DNA of 64,000 nt from JACNKJ01 sp964344565 (GTDB lineage: Bacteria > Krumholzibacteriota > Krumholzibacteriia > JACNKJ01). Positions 15,653 to 23,253 of the stretch are shown here, piece by piece. The notes under the pieces are model-generated. The model saw nothing but the letters and a program-made list of their open reading frames with translations, did not search any database and was not told the origin of the DNA. Within the stretch, counting starts at the first letter, position 1, and every line of letters starts with the position of its first letter. The stretch lies in NCBI GenBank assembly GCA_964344565.1, contig CAYFNT010000015.1:1-64000 (forward strand). The letters are read 5' to 3'. The translations under genes and the position numbers were made by a program.

Positions 15653-17311
15653 ATGACCACGACATTCCAGGAACGGCTTGAGGCGCTTTTGAACAAGCGG
15701 GGAGATGTGAAGGACAACATCCCGCGCGCCCAGTTGATTCGCGAGGCCATCGACAACGGCGAGGCCGTGGCCAGCGCCAACGGCGCCCTCGTCACGTGGA
15801 CGCCTCCCGAATCCACCGGCCGCAGCCCCAAGGACACGGTGGTCGTGAAGAGGCCAGAGAGCGAACACACCATCGACTGGGACGCTCCCAACAACATCCC
15901 GCTGGATCCCGAGACCTTCGACATGATCCTCGAGGACGCCCTGACCAGCATCGAGACGATGCCCAACATCTACAAGATCGACCGGTTGGTCGGCGCGGAC
16001 CTGCGCTACGCATTACCCGTGAACATGGTCAGTAGCCACGCCGTCACCTCCGTCTTCGCCGACAACATGTTCCGCCCCTGGACCGACGAGGTGAAGACGA
16101 AGAGCATCTTCGGCGAGAAGCCCTTCACCCTGATCTCCCTGCCCTATCACAAGCTGGATCCCGAGCGCTACGAGGGCCGGCTGCGCATCGATCCCCGCCT
16201 CGGTCACACCTCCACCATGGCCGTGGCCATGGACTTCGACCAGCGCATCGGCGTGGTCTACGGATCGGCCTACTGCGGCAGCAACAAGAAGCTCATCTTC
16301 ACGGTGATGAACTACTACCTGCCGGCCGAAGGCATCCTGCCCCTGCACTGCAGCGCCAACGAGGGCGCGGGTGGCGACAGCGCCCTGCTGCTCGGCCTGT
16401 CGGGCACCGGCAAGACCACCCTGTCCGCCGACGCGAGCCGCGCTCTGCTCGGCGACGACGAGCACGGCTGGGACGACGGCGGCATCGCCAACTTCGAGAA
16501 CGGCTGCTACGCCAAGCTCATCGACCTGAACCCGGAGAAGGAACCCGAGATCTTCAAGGCCTGCTTCGCCGAGCGTCCGGTGGAGGAGCACGGCGCCGTC
16601 ATCGAGAACACCATGATGTGGCCCGACGGCAGTTTCGATCTCTACGACGACCGGCTCACGCCCAACAGTCGCGGCAGCTATCCGCTGACCTTCCTGAGCA
16701 ACATCAAGGAATCGTCCACGGCCGGGCACCCCAAGACCATTCTGTTCCTGACCGCCGATGCCAACGGCGTCATCCCGCCGGTCTCGAAGCTCGACCGCGA
16801 GCAGGCCATGCTCTGGTTCCTCATGGGATACACCAGCAAGCTGGCCGGCACCGAGACCGGAATCGTGGATCCGGTGAGCGCCTTCTCGCGATTCTTCGGC
16901 GCGCCCTTCATGCCCCGCAACCCCGACGACTACGCCTCCCTGCTCGGCCAGAAGATGGACGAGCACGGAACGCAGGTCTTCTTGGTCAACACGGGCTGGA
17001 GCGGCGGCCCCTACGGCGAAGGCGAGCGCATGGACCTTCCCCTGACTCGCGCCCTCTGCAACGCGGCGCTGGACGGCAAGCTCGACGACGTGGAGTACGT
17101 GGAGGATCCCTACTTCAAGGTCCTCGTGCCCCAGAGCTGTCCGGGCATCGACGACGCCAGCGTGCTGGATCCCCGGAACACCTGGAAGGACAAGGAAGCC
17201 TTCAAGGCCCGCGCCGAGAAGCTGGCCGGCGAATTCGCCACGCACTTCGACAAGGCCTACGGCGGCAAGGGGCTGGATCCCGCCGTCCAGGCCGCCTGTC
17301 CGGGCAAATAA
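15653..17311 (+). CDS. pckA: Phosphoenolpyruvate carboxykinase (ATP)
   Basis: 552-residue cytoplasmic enzyme converting oxaloacetate and ATP to PEP, ADP and CO2 (EC 4.1.1.49), the entry step of gluconeogenesis. Visible motifs: the kinase-1a P-loop GLSGTGKTTLSAD (about residue 245), GDDEHGWDDGGIANFENGCYAKLI (kinase-2 and metal site), and FLTADANGVIPPVSKL. Length is slightly above the usual 530-540. The AAGGAG ribosome site supports the ATG. A lipoprotein gene follows after 10 bases and shares its terminator. Fits with GDH and secreted proteases in amino-acid-based growth. Confidence 0.96.
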   Translation: MTTTFQERLEALLNKRGDVKDNIPRAQLIREAIDNGEAVASANGALVTWTPPESTGRSPKDTVVVKRPESEHTIDWDAPNNIPLDPETFDMILEDALTSIETMPNIYKIDRLVGADLRYALPVNMVSSHAVTSVFADNMFRPWTDEVKTKSIFGEKPFTLISLPYHKLDPERYEGRLRIDPRLGHTSTMAVAMDFDQRIGVVYGSAYCGSNKKLIFTVMNYYLPAEGILPLHCSANEGAGGDSALLLGLSGTGKTTLSADASRALLGDDEHGWDDGGIANFENGCYAKLIDLNPEKEPEIFKACFAERPVEEHGAVIENTMMWPDGSFDLYDDRLTPNSRGSYPLTFLSNIKESSTAGHPKTILFLTADANGVIPPVSKLDREQAMLWFLMGYTSKLAGTETGIVDPVSAFSRFFGAPFMPRNPDDYASLLGQKMDEHGTQVFLVNTGWSGGPYGEGERMDLPLTRALCNAALDGKLDDVEYVEDPYFKVLVPQSCPGIDDASVLDPRNTWKDKEAFKARAEKLAGEFATHFDKAYGGKGLDPAVQAACPGK

Positions 17312-17321
17312 AGGAGCGACT

Positions 17322-17786
17322 ATGAAGAGACTATCGATCTTCGCCATGCTGGCGCTGGCGGCCTTTATCTTGGCCGCTTGCGGCGGTTCCGATGAGGAGG
17401 CGAAAGCCACGGCCGAGGCCACCTGGACCGGAGGCGCGAAACTGAGCCTCGCCGAAGCGACGCCCCTCGCCGAACTCACCGCCACCCCGGCGGACTACGT
17501 GGACATGGATCTGCGTCTGGAGGGCGAAGTGGTGGCCGTCTGCCAGGGCACCGGTTGCTGGGTGGAACTCGCCGACGAGGCCGGCAACAAGTTCTACGCT
17601 CGCAGCATGGACGAGAGCATCCTCTTCCCCACGGACTGCACCGGCAAGAAGGCCGTGGTCCAGGGCAAGATCCTGGCCCTCATGCCGGCCGGGCACGAGG
17701 ATCACGACGAGCATGCGGAGGGCTCGGACCACTACTGTCCTGAGCCCACCTACCTGCTCAGTCTGGAGGCGGCCGAGCTGCTTTAG
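17322..17786 (+). CDS. DUF4920-like lipoprotein (OB-fold type)
   Basis: 154 residues with lipobox (FILAAC, Cys20). After a short linker, DYVDMDLRLEGEVVAVCQGTGCWVELADEAGNKFYARS matches the DUF4920 pattern (xVxGxVxxVCQxxGCWMxL), a small OB-like domain with a CxxxxC pair. A His/Asp/Glu-rich stretch GHEDHDEHAEGSDHYCPEP near the C-terminus could bind metal. AAAGGAG precedes the ATG; co-transcribed with pckA. Confidence 0.85.
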   Translation: MKRLSIFAMLALAAFILAACGGSDEEAKATAEATWTGGAKLSLAEATPLAELTATPADYVDMDLRLEGEVVAVCQGTGCWVELADEAGNKFYARSMDESILFPTDCTGKKAVVQGKILALMPAGHEDHDEHAEGSDHYCPEPTYLLSLEAAELL

Positions 17787-17834
17787 CGGCCGCAGCGGCG
17801 GGATTGACGCCCGCCCTCCACGCGACTAGAATGG

Positions 17835-17863
17835 CGCCGGCCTCCCAGCGGGCCGGCGTTTTT
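17835..17863 (+). terminator. Intrinsic terminator after pckA-lipoprotein
   Basis: Perfect 8-bp stem CGCCGGCC / GGCCGGCG (17835-17842 with 17851-17858) followed by TTTTT. Confidence 0.75.
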
Positions 17864-17890
17864 GATCCCAGCGAAAGGCGAGCGAGCGAA

Positions 17891-18559
17891 ATGCCGCGCT
17901 ACCTGATCACCATCCTCATGATGCTCATGGGCACGGTCTCCCTCAGTGAGGATCTGCTCGCCCCCCACTCCCTCAACTCGGCCTTCTCCCTGAGCCACGG
18001 GCGTCTCTGGCTCGAGGACGAGGACTATTGCGACTTCTTCGGCGATGATTTCCTGCCTTCATGGACATTCCGCTACGACCACAAGATCTGGAAGGGCCTG
18101 CAGATGGGCGCGGGGGTGAGCCTGTCGGGCAAGAGCCGCTTCACCGAGGACATCTCCCTGGGCAGCGACGAGTACCCCGTGCGCTACACCTATACGTCCT
18201 TCCAGTACCAGTGGGAGATCGGCCTGCGCCTGCGCCTGCCCCACGTGAAGCGCCTGGCCCTCTTCGGCAGCCTCTCGGCGGTCTACAGCGGACTCCATAC
18301 CGAGACCACCGGCTATTCCCTGGGCTATGACGCCGGCTGGAGCGCTTACATCCCCGCCTCGGAGATCCGCCAGAGCAGCTGGGGCAGCCGCGCTTCCCTG
18401 GGCCTGGCCCGACCGATCTGGGCCAACGTGGGCGTGCTCGTGGAGGGCAGCCTCATCCGCATGGAGGACTACGGCGAGCCCCTGGACGAGCGTCCCGCCG
18501 CCGGCGCATGGAGCCACTCGGGCTGGCGCCTGGACCTGGGTCTGATCCAACAATTCTGA
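17891..18559 (+). CDS. Exported outer-membrane-like protein of unknown function
   Basis: 222 residues from the ATG at 17891, chosen because it opens a signal peptide (MPRYLITILMMLMGTVSLS) and lies after the terminator; the earlier in-frame ATG at 17804 would run through it. The remainder is a series of amphipathic strands (WTFRYDHKIWKGLQMGAGVSL, YTSFQYQWEIGLRLRL, RLALFGSLSAVYSG) ending WRLDLGLIQQF with a terminal Phe, typical of beta-barrel outer-membrane proteins. No named family. Confidence 0.72.
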   Translation: MPRYLITILMMLMGTVSLSEDLLAPHSLNSAFSLSHGRLWLEDEDYCDFFGDDFLPSWTFRYDHKIWKGLQMGAGVSLSGKSRFTEDISLGSDEYPVRYTYTSFQYQWEIGLRLRLPHVKRLALFGSLSAVYSGLHTETTGYSLGYDAGWSAYIPASEIRQSSWGSRASLGLARPIWANVGVLVEGSLIRMEDYGEPLDERPAAGAWSHSGWRLDLGLIQQF

Positions 18560-18561
18560 GC

Positions 18562-18670
18562 GCTCGCGGCCTTTCCGCTCGCTCCGGTTCGGCGGACCCT
18601 TTCTCTCGCCTGATCCTTCCTCCCGGCCGCCTCACAAGTCGTTTCGCGGAAAGCCGCTTCGCTTTCCGAA
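18562..18670 (+). repeat. Repeat family B, copy 1
   Basis: About 110 bases that resemble 22190-22300. Conserved left block GCTCGCGGCCTTTCC and CGCTCCGGTTCG, then a variable interior, then GGCCGCCTCACAAGTCG and GCGGAAA. Outer ends pair (CTTTCCGC with GCGGAAAG) and an inner stem pairs (GGCGG with CCGCC). A further hairpin GGAAAGC / GCTTTCC lies at 18648-18667. Sits directly after the gene ending at 18559. Confidence 0.55.
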
Positions 18671-18687
18671 AGGGGGCAGGCCTGCAG

Positions 18688-18715
18688 TTGACTTAGATCC
18701 CGGCGTACCTACATT
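18688..18715 (+). promoter_or_regulatory. Probable promoter of the aldehyde dehydrogenase gene
   Basis: TTGACT (18688-18693), 16-base spacer, TACATT (18710-18715), about 57 bases before the start codon. Confidence 0.5.
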
Positions 18716-18772
18716 GAGGACTTCCACGGCTTCAAACCCGGCCCCAGGGCCGGCGATTCAAGGAGAGGACCG

Positions 18773-20287
18773 ATGAGCGACTTCCTGAAAACACTGAAAA
18801 TCGAGGACGTGAACTCCGGAGCCAGCACCGATCGCTTCATCGAGAAGCCCGGCGGCGGCGAGCTGGATGTCTTCTCCCCCGGCGACGGCTCCAAGATCGC
18901 CACCGTCATCCAGGCCTCGGCCGACGACTACGAGACCATCGCGGCCTCGTCCGTGGAGGCCTTCAAGGCCTGGCGCACCGTGCCCGCCCCCGAGCGCGGA
19001 CAGGTGGTGCGCACCTTCGCCAATGCCTTCCGCGACTACAAGGAACCCCTGGGCAAGCTGGTCAGCCTGGAAATGGGCAAGATCCTCACCGAGGGTCTTG
19101 GCGAGGTGCAGGAGATGATCGACATCGCCGATTTCGCCGTGGGCCTGAGCCGCACCATCGGCGGCCCCACCCTGCCCAGCGAGCGCCCGGGACACCGCCT
19201 CATGGAGCAGTGGCAGCCCCTCGGCCCCATCGGCGTGGTTTCCGCCTTCAACTTCCCGGTGGCCGTCTGGGCCTGGAACGCCATGATCGCGGCCGTCTGC
19301 GGCGATCCGACCATCTGGAAGCCTTCGAGCAAGACCCCGCTCACCGCCATCGCCGTACAGCACATCTGCAACGAGGTGACGGCCGCTCACGACCTGCCGC
19401 CGCTCTTCAACCTCGTCGTCGGACGTGGCAGCAGCGTTGGCGAACTGCTCATCAACGACAAGCGCATCCCTCTGATCAGCGCCACCGGCTCCACCGCCAT
19501 GGGCAAGCACGTGGGCGAGACCGTGGGCAAGCGCCTGGGCCGTAGCCTGCTGGAGCTGGGGGGCAACAACGCCATCATCGTGGACGAGTCGGCGAACCTC
19601 GACCTGGCCCTGCGCGCCACGCTCTTCGGCGCCGTGGGCACCGCGGGCCAGCGCTGCACCAGCACCCGCCGCCTCTTCCTGCACGAGTCCATCGCGGAGG
19701 ACTTCACCGAGAAGCTGGTGAAGGCCTACGGATCGATCCCCATCGGCGATCCTCTGGACGAGTCGACCCTCATGGGTCCGCTCATCGACGAGGGCGCCGT
19801 GGACACCATGATGGACGCTCTGGAGAAGGCCAGGGCCCAGGGCGGCGAGGTCCTCGCGGGCGGCGGACGCGTTGACCGTCCCGGGCACTACGTGGAGCCC
19901 ACCATCGTGAAGGGTCCCCACAGCATGCCCATCGTTCAGGACGAAACCTTCGCTCCCATCCTCTACGTGTTCAGCTACAGCGACATCGACAAGGCTCTGG
20001 ACGACCACAACAGCGTGGAACAGGGGCTGAGCAGCGCCATCTTCTCGACCAATTTCATGAACGTGGAGAAGTTCCTCGGACCCGAGGGCAGCGACTGCGG
20101 CCTGGCCAACGTCAACGCCGGAACCAGCGGTGCGGAGATCGGCGGAGCCTTCGGAGGCGAGAAGGATACGGGCGGAGGGCGCGAATCCGGGAGCGACTCC
20201 TGGAAAATCTACATGCGCCGTCAGACCAACACGGTCAACTACTCCAGCGAGATGCCTCTGGCTCAGGGCGTAAAGTTCGACCTGTAA
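18773..20287 (+). CDS. Aldehyde dehydrogenase, ALDH7/antiquitin type (alpha-aminoadipate semialdehyde dehydrogenase)
   Basis: 504 residues. Catalytic Cys295 in AGQRCTSTRRLFLHES and general base Glu261 in LELGGNNAIIV; the NNAIIV and TSTRR versions are those of ALDH7. The C-terminal NVNAGTSGAEIGGAFGGEK, TGGGRESGSDSWK and YMRRQTNTVNYS-LPLAQG-KFDL region closely follows antiquitin. The family oxidises alpha-aminoadipate semialdehyde in lysine degradation (EC 1.2.1.31) using NAD(P)+, which would fit protein catabolism here; no other lysine-degradation gene is in the window, so the substrate is inferred. CAAGGAG precedes the ATG. Monocistronic with its own terminator. Confidence 0.9.
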   Translation: MSDFLKTLKIEDVNSGASTDRFIEKPGGGELDVFSPGDGSKIATVIQASADDYETIAASSVEAFKAWRTVPAPERGQVVRTFANAFRDYKEPLGKLVSLEMGKILTEGLGEVQEMIDIADFAVGLSRTIGGPTLPSERPGHRLMEQWQPLGPIGVVSAFNFPVAVWAWNAMIAAVCGDPTIWKPSSKTPLTAIAVQHICNEVTAAHDLPPLFNLVVGRGSSVGELLINDKRIPLISATGSTAMGKHVGETVGKRLGRSLLELGGNNAIIVDESANLDLALRATLFGAVGTAGQRCTSTRRLFLHESIAEDFTEKLVKAYGSIPIGDPLDESTLMGPLIDEGAVDTMMDALEKARAQGGEVLAGGGRVDRPGHYVEPTIVKGPHSMPIVQDETFAPILYVFSYSDIDKALDDHNSVEQGLSSAIFSTNFMNVEKFLGPEGSDCGLANVNAGTSGAEIGGAFGGEKDTGGGRESGSDSWKIYMRRQTNTVNYSSEMPLAQGVKFDL

Positions 20288-20308
20288 ACAAGTTAACACC
20301 GTTTCATG

Positions 20309-20342
20309 GGGCGGGGCCGAGGGGCTCCGCCCTTCCTTATTT
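20309..20342 (+). terminator. Intrinsic terminator after aldehyde dehydrogenase
   Basis: 10-bp GC-rich stem (20309-20318 with 20323-20332, one G-U pair), GAGG loop, then TTCCTTATTT. Confidence 0.65.
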
Positions 20343-20381
20343 ATGGTAAATCCGCCCGTTTATTTAATTTCTTCCCATATC

Positions 20382-20411
20382 TTGAAGAACGGAGCCACCT
20401 TGGGGTATAAT
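20382..20411 (+). promoter_or_regulatory. Promoter of the first tandem Cys-rich protein gene
   Basis: TTGAAG (20382-20387), 18-base spacer, TATAAT (20406-20411). Same layout as the promoter of the second copy at 21354. Confidence 0.7.
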
Positions 20412-20423
20412 GGGCGCGCCTTA

Positions 20424-20447
20424 GGCATTCCCTGGAGGGCGAATGCC
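20424..20447 (+). other. 5' leader stem-loop
   Basis: 7-bp stem GGCATTC / GAATGCC about 6 bases downstream of the predicted transcription start; no U-run. Likely an mRNA-stabilising leader hairpin. Confidence 0.5.
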
Positions 20448-20496
20448 ATCTGGGGAATTTCAACACGTGTAGTAGCGACATCATTGGAGGAACGAA

Positions 20497-21156
20497 ATGC
20501 TGAAGAAGTTAACCCTTTCGCTCGTCGTTCTCGCTTTTGCCGTCGCCGCCGGCGCGGGCACTCTTACCAAGGATGGCCTCGTGCTTCCTGGTACCGGTGA
20601 GAACGTCAACATCGGCGATCGCCTCGGCTTGATCAACGATGGCAGTTTCGAATTCGGCGAGTGCGATGCTGGCAGTGCCTGGACGTGCTACACCAGCACC
20701 ACCTGTTCATGGATCCTCGACCCCATCGCCGTCTGGGGCTATCCCGCCTATGACGGTGTCTTTGTTGCGTGGCTCGGCGGATTCTGCGGTGATGCTAACG
20801 AGAACAGCTTCTGCCAGTCGATTTTCTTCGACGGCAGGTATCTCGATTGGTACTGGATGGGCTACGTCAACAACGGCTGTGGCTACATGTATGTGACTGT
20901 CGACGGCAACATCGTCTTCGATCACGTCATGGACCTCAGCGAACACACCTATGGCAGCTGGAACACCGCCAGCAGCTTCTGGGGTATGATTGACGTGGGC
21001 GCCTATTGCGGCATGACCGCCGAGCTCTGCCTCGGATGGCTCTACTGCGACATCGGCACCAACGACAACATGCTGGTGGACTGGGTGACCCTCGATGAGT
21101 CCTGCGGCACCGCGACTCAGGAGACCACCTTCTCCAACGTGAAGAGCCTGTACTAG
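20497..21156 (+). CDS. Exported Cys-rich 219-residue protein, tandem copy 1
   Basis: 219 residues, signal peptide (MLKKLTLSLVVLAFAVAAGAG). The mature part starts GTLTKDGLVLPGTGENV and has a galactose-binding/jelly-roll character: LINDGSFEFGECDAGSAW, then AYDGVFVAWLGGFCGDANE, a pattern seen in CBM-like domains of exported proteins. About ten cysteines in the mature part suggest disulfides. The chain ends in ETTFSNVKSLY and carries no FlgD-like tail. Roughly 90% identical to the next gene. Strong promoter, 5' hairpin, GGAGG ribosome site and private terminator suggest high expression. Function unknown; candidates are a surface-layer or carbohydrate-binding protein. Confidence 0.85.
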   Translation: MLKKLTLSLVVLAFAVAAGAGTLTKDGLVLPGTGENVNIGDRLGLINDGSFEFGECDAGSAWTCYTSTTCSWILDPIAVWGYPAYDGVFVAWLGGFCGDANENSFCQSIFFDGRYLDWYWMGYVNNGCGYMYVTVDGNIVFDHVMDLSEHTYGSWNTASSFWGMIDVGAYCGMTAELCLGWLYCDIGTNDNMLVDWVTLDESCGTATQETTFSNVKSLY

Positions 21157-21253
21157 TATTTAAAGGTTGTACCTGCATTAAAGCATGTTGATCAATCCGG
21201 GTAACCAAACCCGGAACTCCGATTGAGTAATCGTAGGAGCTCGACCTGCGAGA
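21157..21253 (+). other. 3' leader-like spacer between tandem copies
   Basis: The 313-base gap between the two copies (21157-21469) holds a small hairpin CCGGGT / ACCCGG (around 21199-21216, no U-run), the terminator at 21254 and the promoter at 21354. No open frame with a ribosome site was seen. Confidence 0.4.
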
Positions 21254-21282
21254 GGAGCGGCCCCCAGGGTCGCTCCTTTTTT
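21254..21282 (+). terminator. Intrinsic terminator after tandem copy 1
   Basis: Stem GGAGCG / CGCTCC extended by inner GC pairs (21254-21276), followed by TTTTTT (21277-21282). Confidence 0.8.
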
Positions 21283-21353
21283 GATCCAACTTTCCATTCC
21301 TTTCTGAGAGAAATCGGACTCAAGAAGTTTCAATTTCGGGGTTAAGTTCCACC

Positions 21354-21383
21354 TTGAATTGCCGATAAGGCGTATGGTAGAAT
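21354..21383 (+). promoter_or_regulatory. Promoter of the second tandem Cys-rich protein gene
   Basis: TTGAAT (21354-21359), 18-base spacer ending ATGG, TAGAAT (21378-21383), with the extended -10 TG. Confidence 0.7.
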
Positions 21384-21395
21384 TTGTTTACCGTG

Positions 21396-21417
21396 GCAGG
21401 ACCAATGCGTGTCCTGC
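21396..21417 (+). other. 5' leader stem-loop
   Basis: 7-bp stem GCAGGAC / GTCCTGC near the predicted transcript start; different in sequence from the copy-1 leader hairpin but in the same place. Confidence 0.5.
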
Positions 21418-21469
21418 TTCCAATTGCACCGTTTCTGCCATGCATAAATGACTCAACTGGAGGAGCAAC

Positions 21470-22129
21470 ATGCTGAAGAAGTTAACGTTTGTCCTCATCG
21501 CTCTCGCTTTCGCTGCCAGCGCCACTGCCGGCACCCTCACCAAGGATGGCCTCGTGCTTCCTGGTACCGGTGACAATGTCACCGTCGGTGACCGTCTTGG
21601 CCTGATCAACGATGGCAGCTTCGAGTTCGGCGAATGCGATGCCGGCTCCGCCTGGACTTGCTACACCAGCACCACCTGTGCCTGGATCCTCGATCCCATC
21701 GCCGTCTGGGGCTACCCCGCGTACGATGGTGTCTTCGTGGCCTGGCTCGGCGGCTTCTGTGGCGATGCCAACGAAAACAGCTTCTGCCAGTCGATCTTCT
21801 TCGACGGTATGTACCTCGATTGGTACTGGATGGGCTACGTCAACAACGGTTGTGGCTATGTGTACGTCACTGTCGATGGCAACATCGTCTTTGATCACAC
21901 CATGGACCTCTCCGAGCACACCTACGGCAGCTGGAACACCGCCAGCAGCTTCTGGGGACAGATTGACGTCGGCGCCTACTGCGGCACCACCGCCGAGCTT
22001 TGCCTCGGTTGGCTGTACTGCGACATCGGCACCAACGACAACATGCTCGTCGACTACGTGACTCTCGACACCAGCTGCGGCACCGCGACCGAGGAGACCA
22101 CCTTCTCCAACGTCAAGAGCCTCTACTAG
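21470..22129 (+). CDS. Exported Cys-rich 219-residue protein, tandem copy 2
   Basis: 219 residues, same length as copy 1 with about 20 differences, many in the signal peptide; all cysteines of the mature part are retained. Ends ETTFSNVKSLY as in copy 1. GGAGGAGC precedes the ATG. The coding parts are near-identical while the promoters, leader hairpins and terminators differ in sequence but keep the same order, so the duplication was followed by divergence of untranslated parts, or by gene conversion of coding parts. Function unknown. Confidence 0.85.
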   Translation: MLKKLTFVLIALAFAASATAGTLTKDGLVLPGTGDNVTVGDRLGLINDGSFEFGECDAGSAWTCYTSTTCAWILDPIAVWGYPAYDGVFVAWLGGFCGDANENSFCQSIFFDGMYLDWYWMGYVNNGCGYVYVTVDGNIVFDHTMDLSEHTYGSWNTASSFWGQIDVGAYCGTTAELCLGWLYCDIGTNDNMLVDYVTLDTSCGTATEETTFSNVKSLY

Positions 22130-22160
22130 TATCGATAGCATCGACTAGGCTTGTATTTGA

Positions 22161-22184
22161 CCCCGCGCTTCGGCGCGGGGTTTT
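22161..22184 (+). terminator. Intrinsic terminator after tandem copy 2
   Basis: Perfect 8-bp stem CCCCGCGC / GCGCGGGG with a TTCG tetraloop, then TTTTCTATT. Confidence 0.85.
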
Positions 22185-22189
22185 CTATT

Positions 22190-22300
22190 GCTCGCAGCTT
22201 TCCCTTACCGCTCCGGTTCGACCGGTCATCCATCCCAACTCGCAACTCCATGATTGGCCGGTCTCACAGTCGCGCTGCGGGAAACTGCTACGCAATTCGA
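22190..22300 (+). repeat. Repeat family B, copy 2
   Basis: Resembles 18562-18670: GCTCGCAGCTTTCCC, CGCTCCGGTTCG, variable interior, GGCCGGTCTCACAGTCG, GCGGGAAA. The inner stem is GACCGG / CCGGTC here against GGCGG / CCGCC in copy 1, so pairing is kept while sequence changes. The rest of the 294-base gap up to 22424 holds only the terminator at 22366. Confidence 0.55.
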
Positions 22301-22365
22301 ACGCGATCCTGTAGGTGAGTCCAACTCTACCGGCATAGGCTAGCAGGGAGTAGGAAGTCGGTACT

Positions 22366-22394
22366 AAAAAAGCCCCCGACCACGTGGCCGGGGG
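22366..22394 (-). terminator. Intrinsic terminator of the leftward 246-residue protein gene
   Basis: On the minus strand CCCCCGGCC / GGTCGGGGG-type stem followed by CTTTTTT (A-run at 22366-22371 on the plus strand). Confidence 0.8.
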
Positions 22395-22423
22395 TAGTGT
22401 CTGGCGACTCGAGACTGGCGACT

Positions 22424-23164
22424 CTATATTCCGAACCTCACCATCACCGAGGCGTAGGGTCCGTCGTTCTTGTCGAGGTCCAGCTCCTGGATCAGATCCT
22501 CGTTGCCGTCCAGGTTCCAGCTTCCCGAAGAAAGCGAATAGCCGCCCTCCACCAGGATGCCGACCCAGCGAGCGAGACGGATGTCCAGGCCCGCATGGGG
22601 ACGTAGCAACACGAAGTTGCGGTTGCCCCGCACCTTCACGATGATGTCCCCGTCGTCCTCCTGGGTTTCGGCCCAGATGTGGGAGGTTCCGCCGCCGATC
22701 TGAAGGCCCCCCTCCAAGAAGAATCGAGGATGAGCTGCGTAGATGCCCTTCAGGGCGAAGTAGCCGCCACTGAGGCTCCACTTGGTGCGATCTCCACCCG
22801 AGCGACTCTCCGATCCTCCGCCGAAGCCGCCGCCGCCGATGGCCACGAAGGTGCGCTCGCCGGTGCGCATGCCGCCCCAACCGGCGCCGCCCCAGTACAG
22901 GTTGTTTTCGGGGAGTTCCTCGAGGCCCTCGGCGGCGAGCACCTCATTGACCGCATCGAAGTCCATGTCGAACCAGGTCAGCGAGGGACCGCCTCCGCTG
23001 CCGGTGGCCTCGAAGAGATCGTCATCCTCGAAGAACTCGTCGTCGCTCCAGAAGTCGTCGTCCGCTTTCTCGTGCTCGCCGGCCATGGCCGCGCCTCCCG
23101 TGAAGCAGATCAGGGCGGCGACGGCCAGAACGGCGATCGTCTTCTTCCTCTTCAGGTTCTTCAT
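22424..23164 (-). CDS. Exported beta-rich protein of unknown function
   Basis: 246 residues. Signal peptide (residues 1-28, LICFTGGAAMA-G), then an acidic segment KADDDFWSDDEFFEDDDLFE, a Gly-rich stretch (IGGGGFGGGSESRSGG) and strands ending DGPYASVMVRFGI, consistent with a small outer-membrane barrel or a glycine-rich surface protein. The start has GGAGG 5 bases upstream. Some resemblance to the 205-residue protein at 11916 in strand pattern (RFFLEGGLQIGGG against RLFLEGGLLFGGE), perhaps a shared family. Confidence 0.75.
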   Translation of the reverse strand: MKNLKRKKTIAVLAVAALICFTGGAAMAGEHEKADDDFWSDDEFFEDDDLFEATGSGGGPSLTWFDMDFDAVNEVLAAEGLEELPENNLYWGGAGWGGMRTGERTFVAIGGGGFGGGSESRSGGDRTKWSLSGGYFALKGIYAAHPRFFLEGGLQIGGGTSHIWAETQEDDGDIIVKVRGNRNFVLLRPHAGLDIRLARWVGILVEGGYSLSSGSWNLDGNEDLIQELDLDKNDGPYASVMVRFGI

Positions 23165-23253
23165 GCAAACCTCCGGTATGGGGACTCAATTTCTTGGACC
23201 TCCCCTCGCCGGGAAGGGTTACGGGGGCGCTACGGAGGATCGGGATTGGTGTT

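Noticed and set aside
17804..17890. Upstream in-frame start of the protein at 17891
   Set aside because: It would translate through the pckA-operon terminator and lacks a signal peptide and ribosome site.
18585..22220. GGTTCG(A) segments suggesting tRNA T-arms
   Set aside because: No acceptor stem, anticodon arm or CCA-compatible end could be folded around them; they belong to repeat family B.
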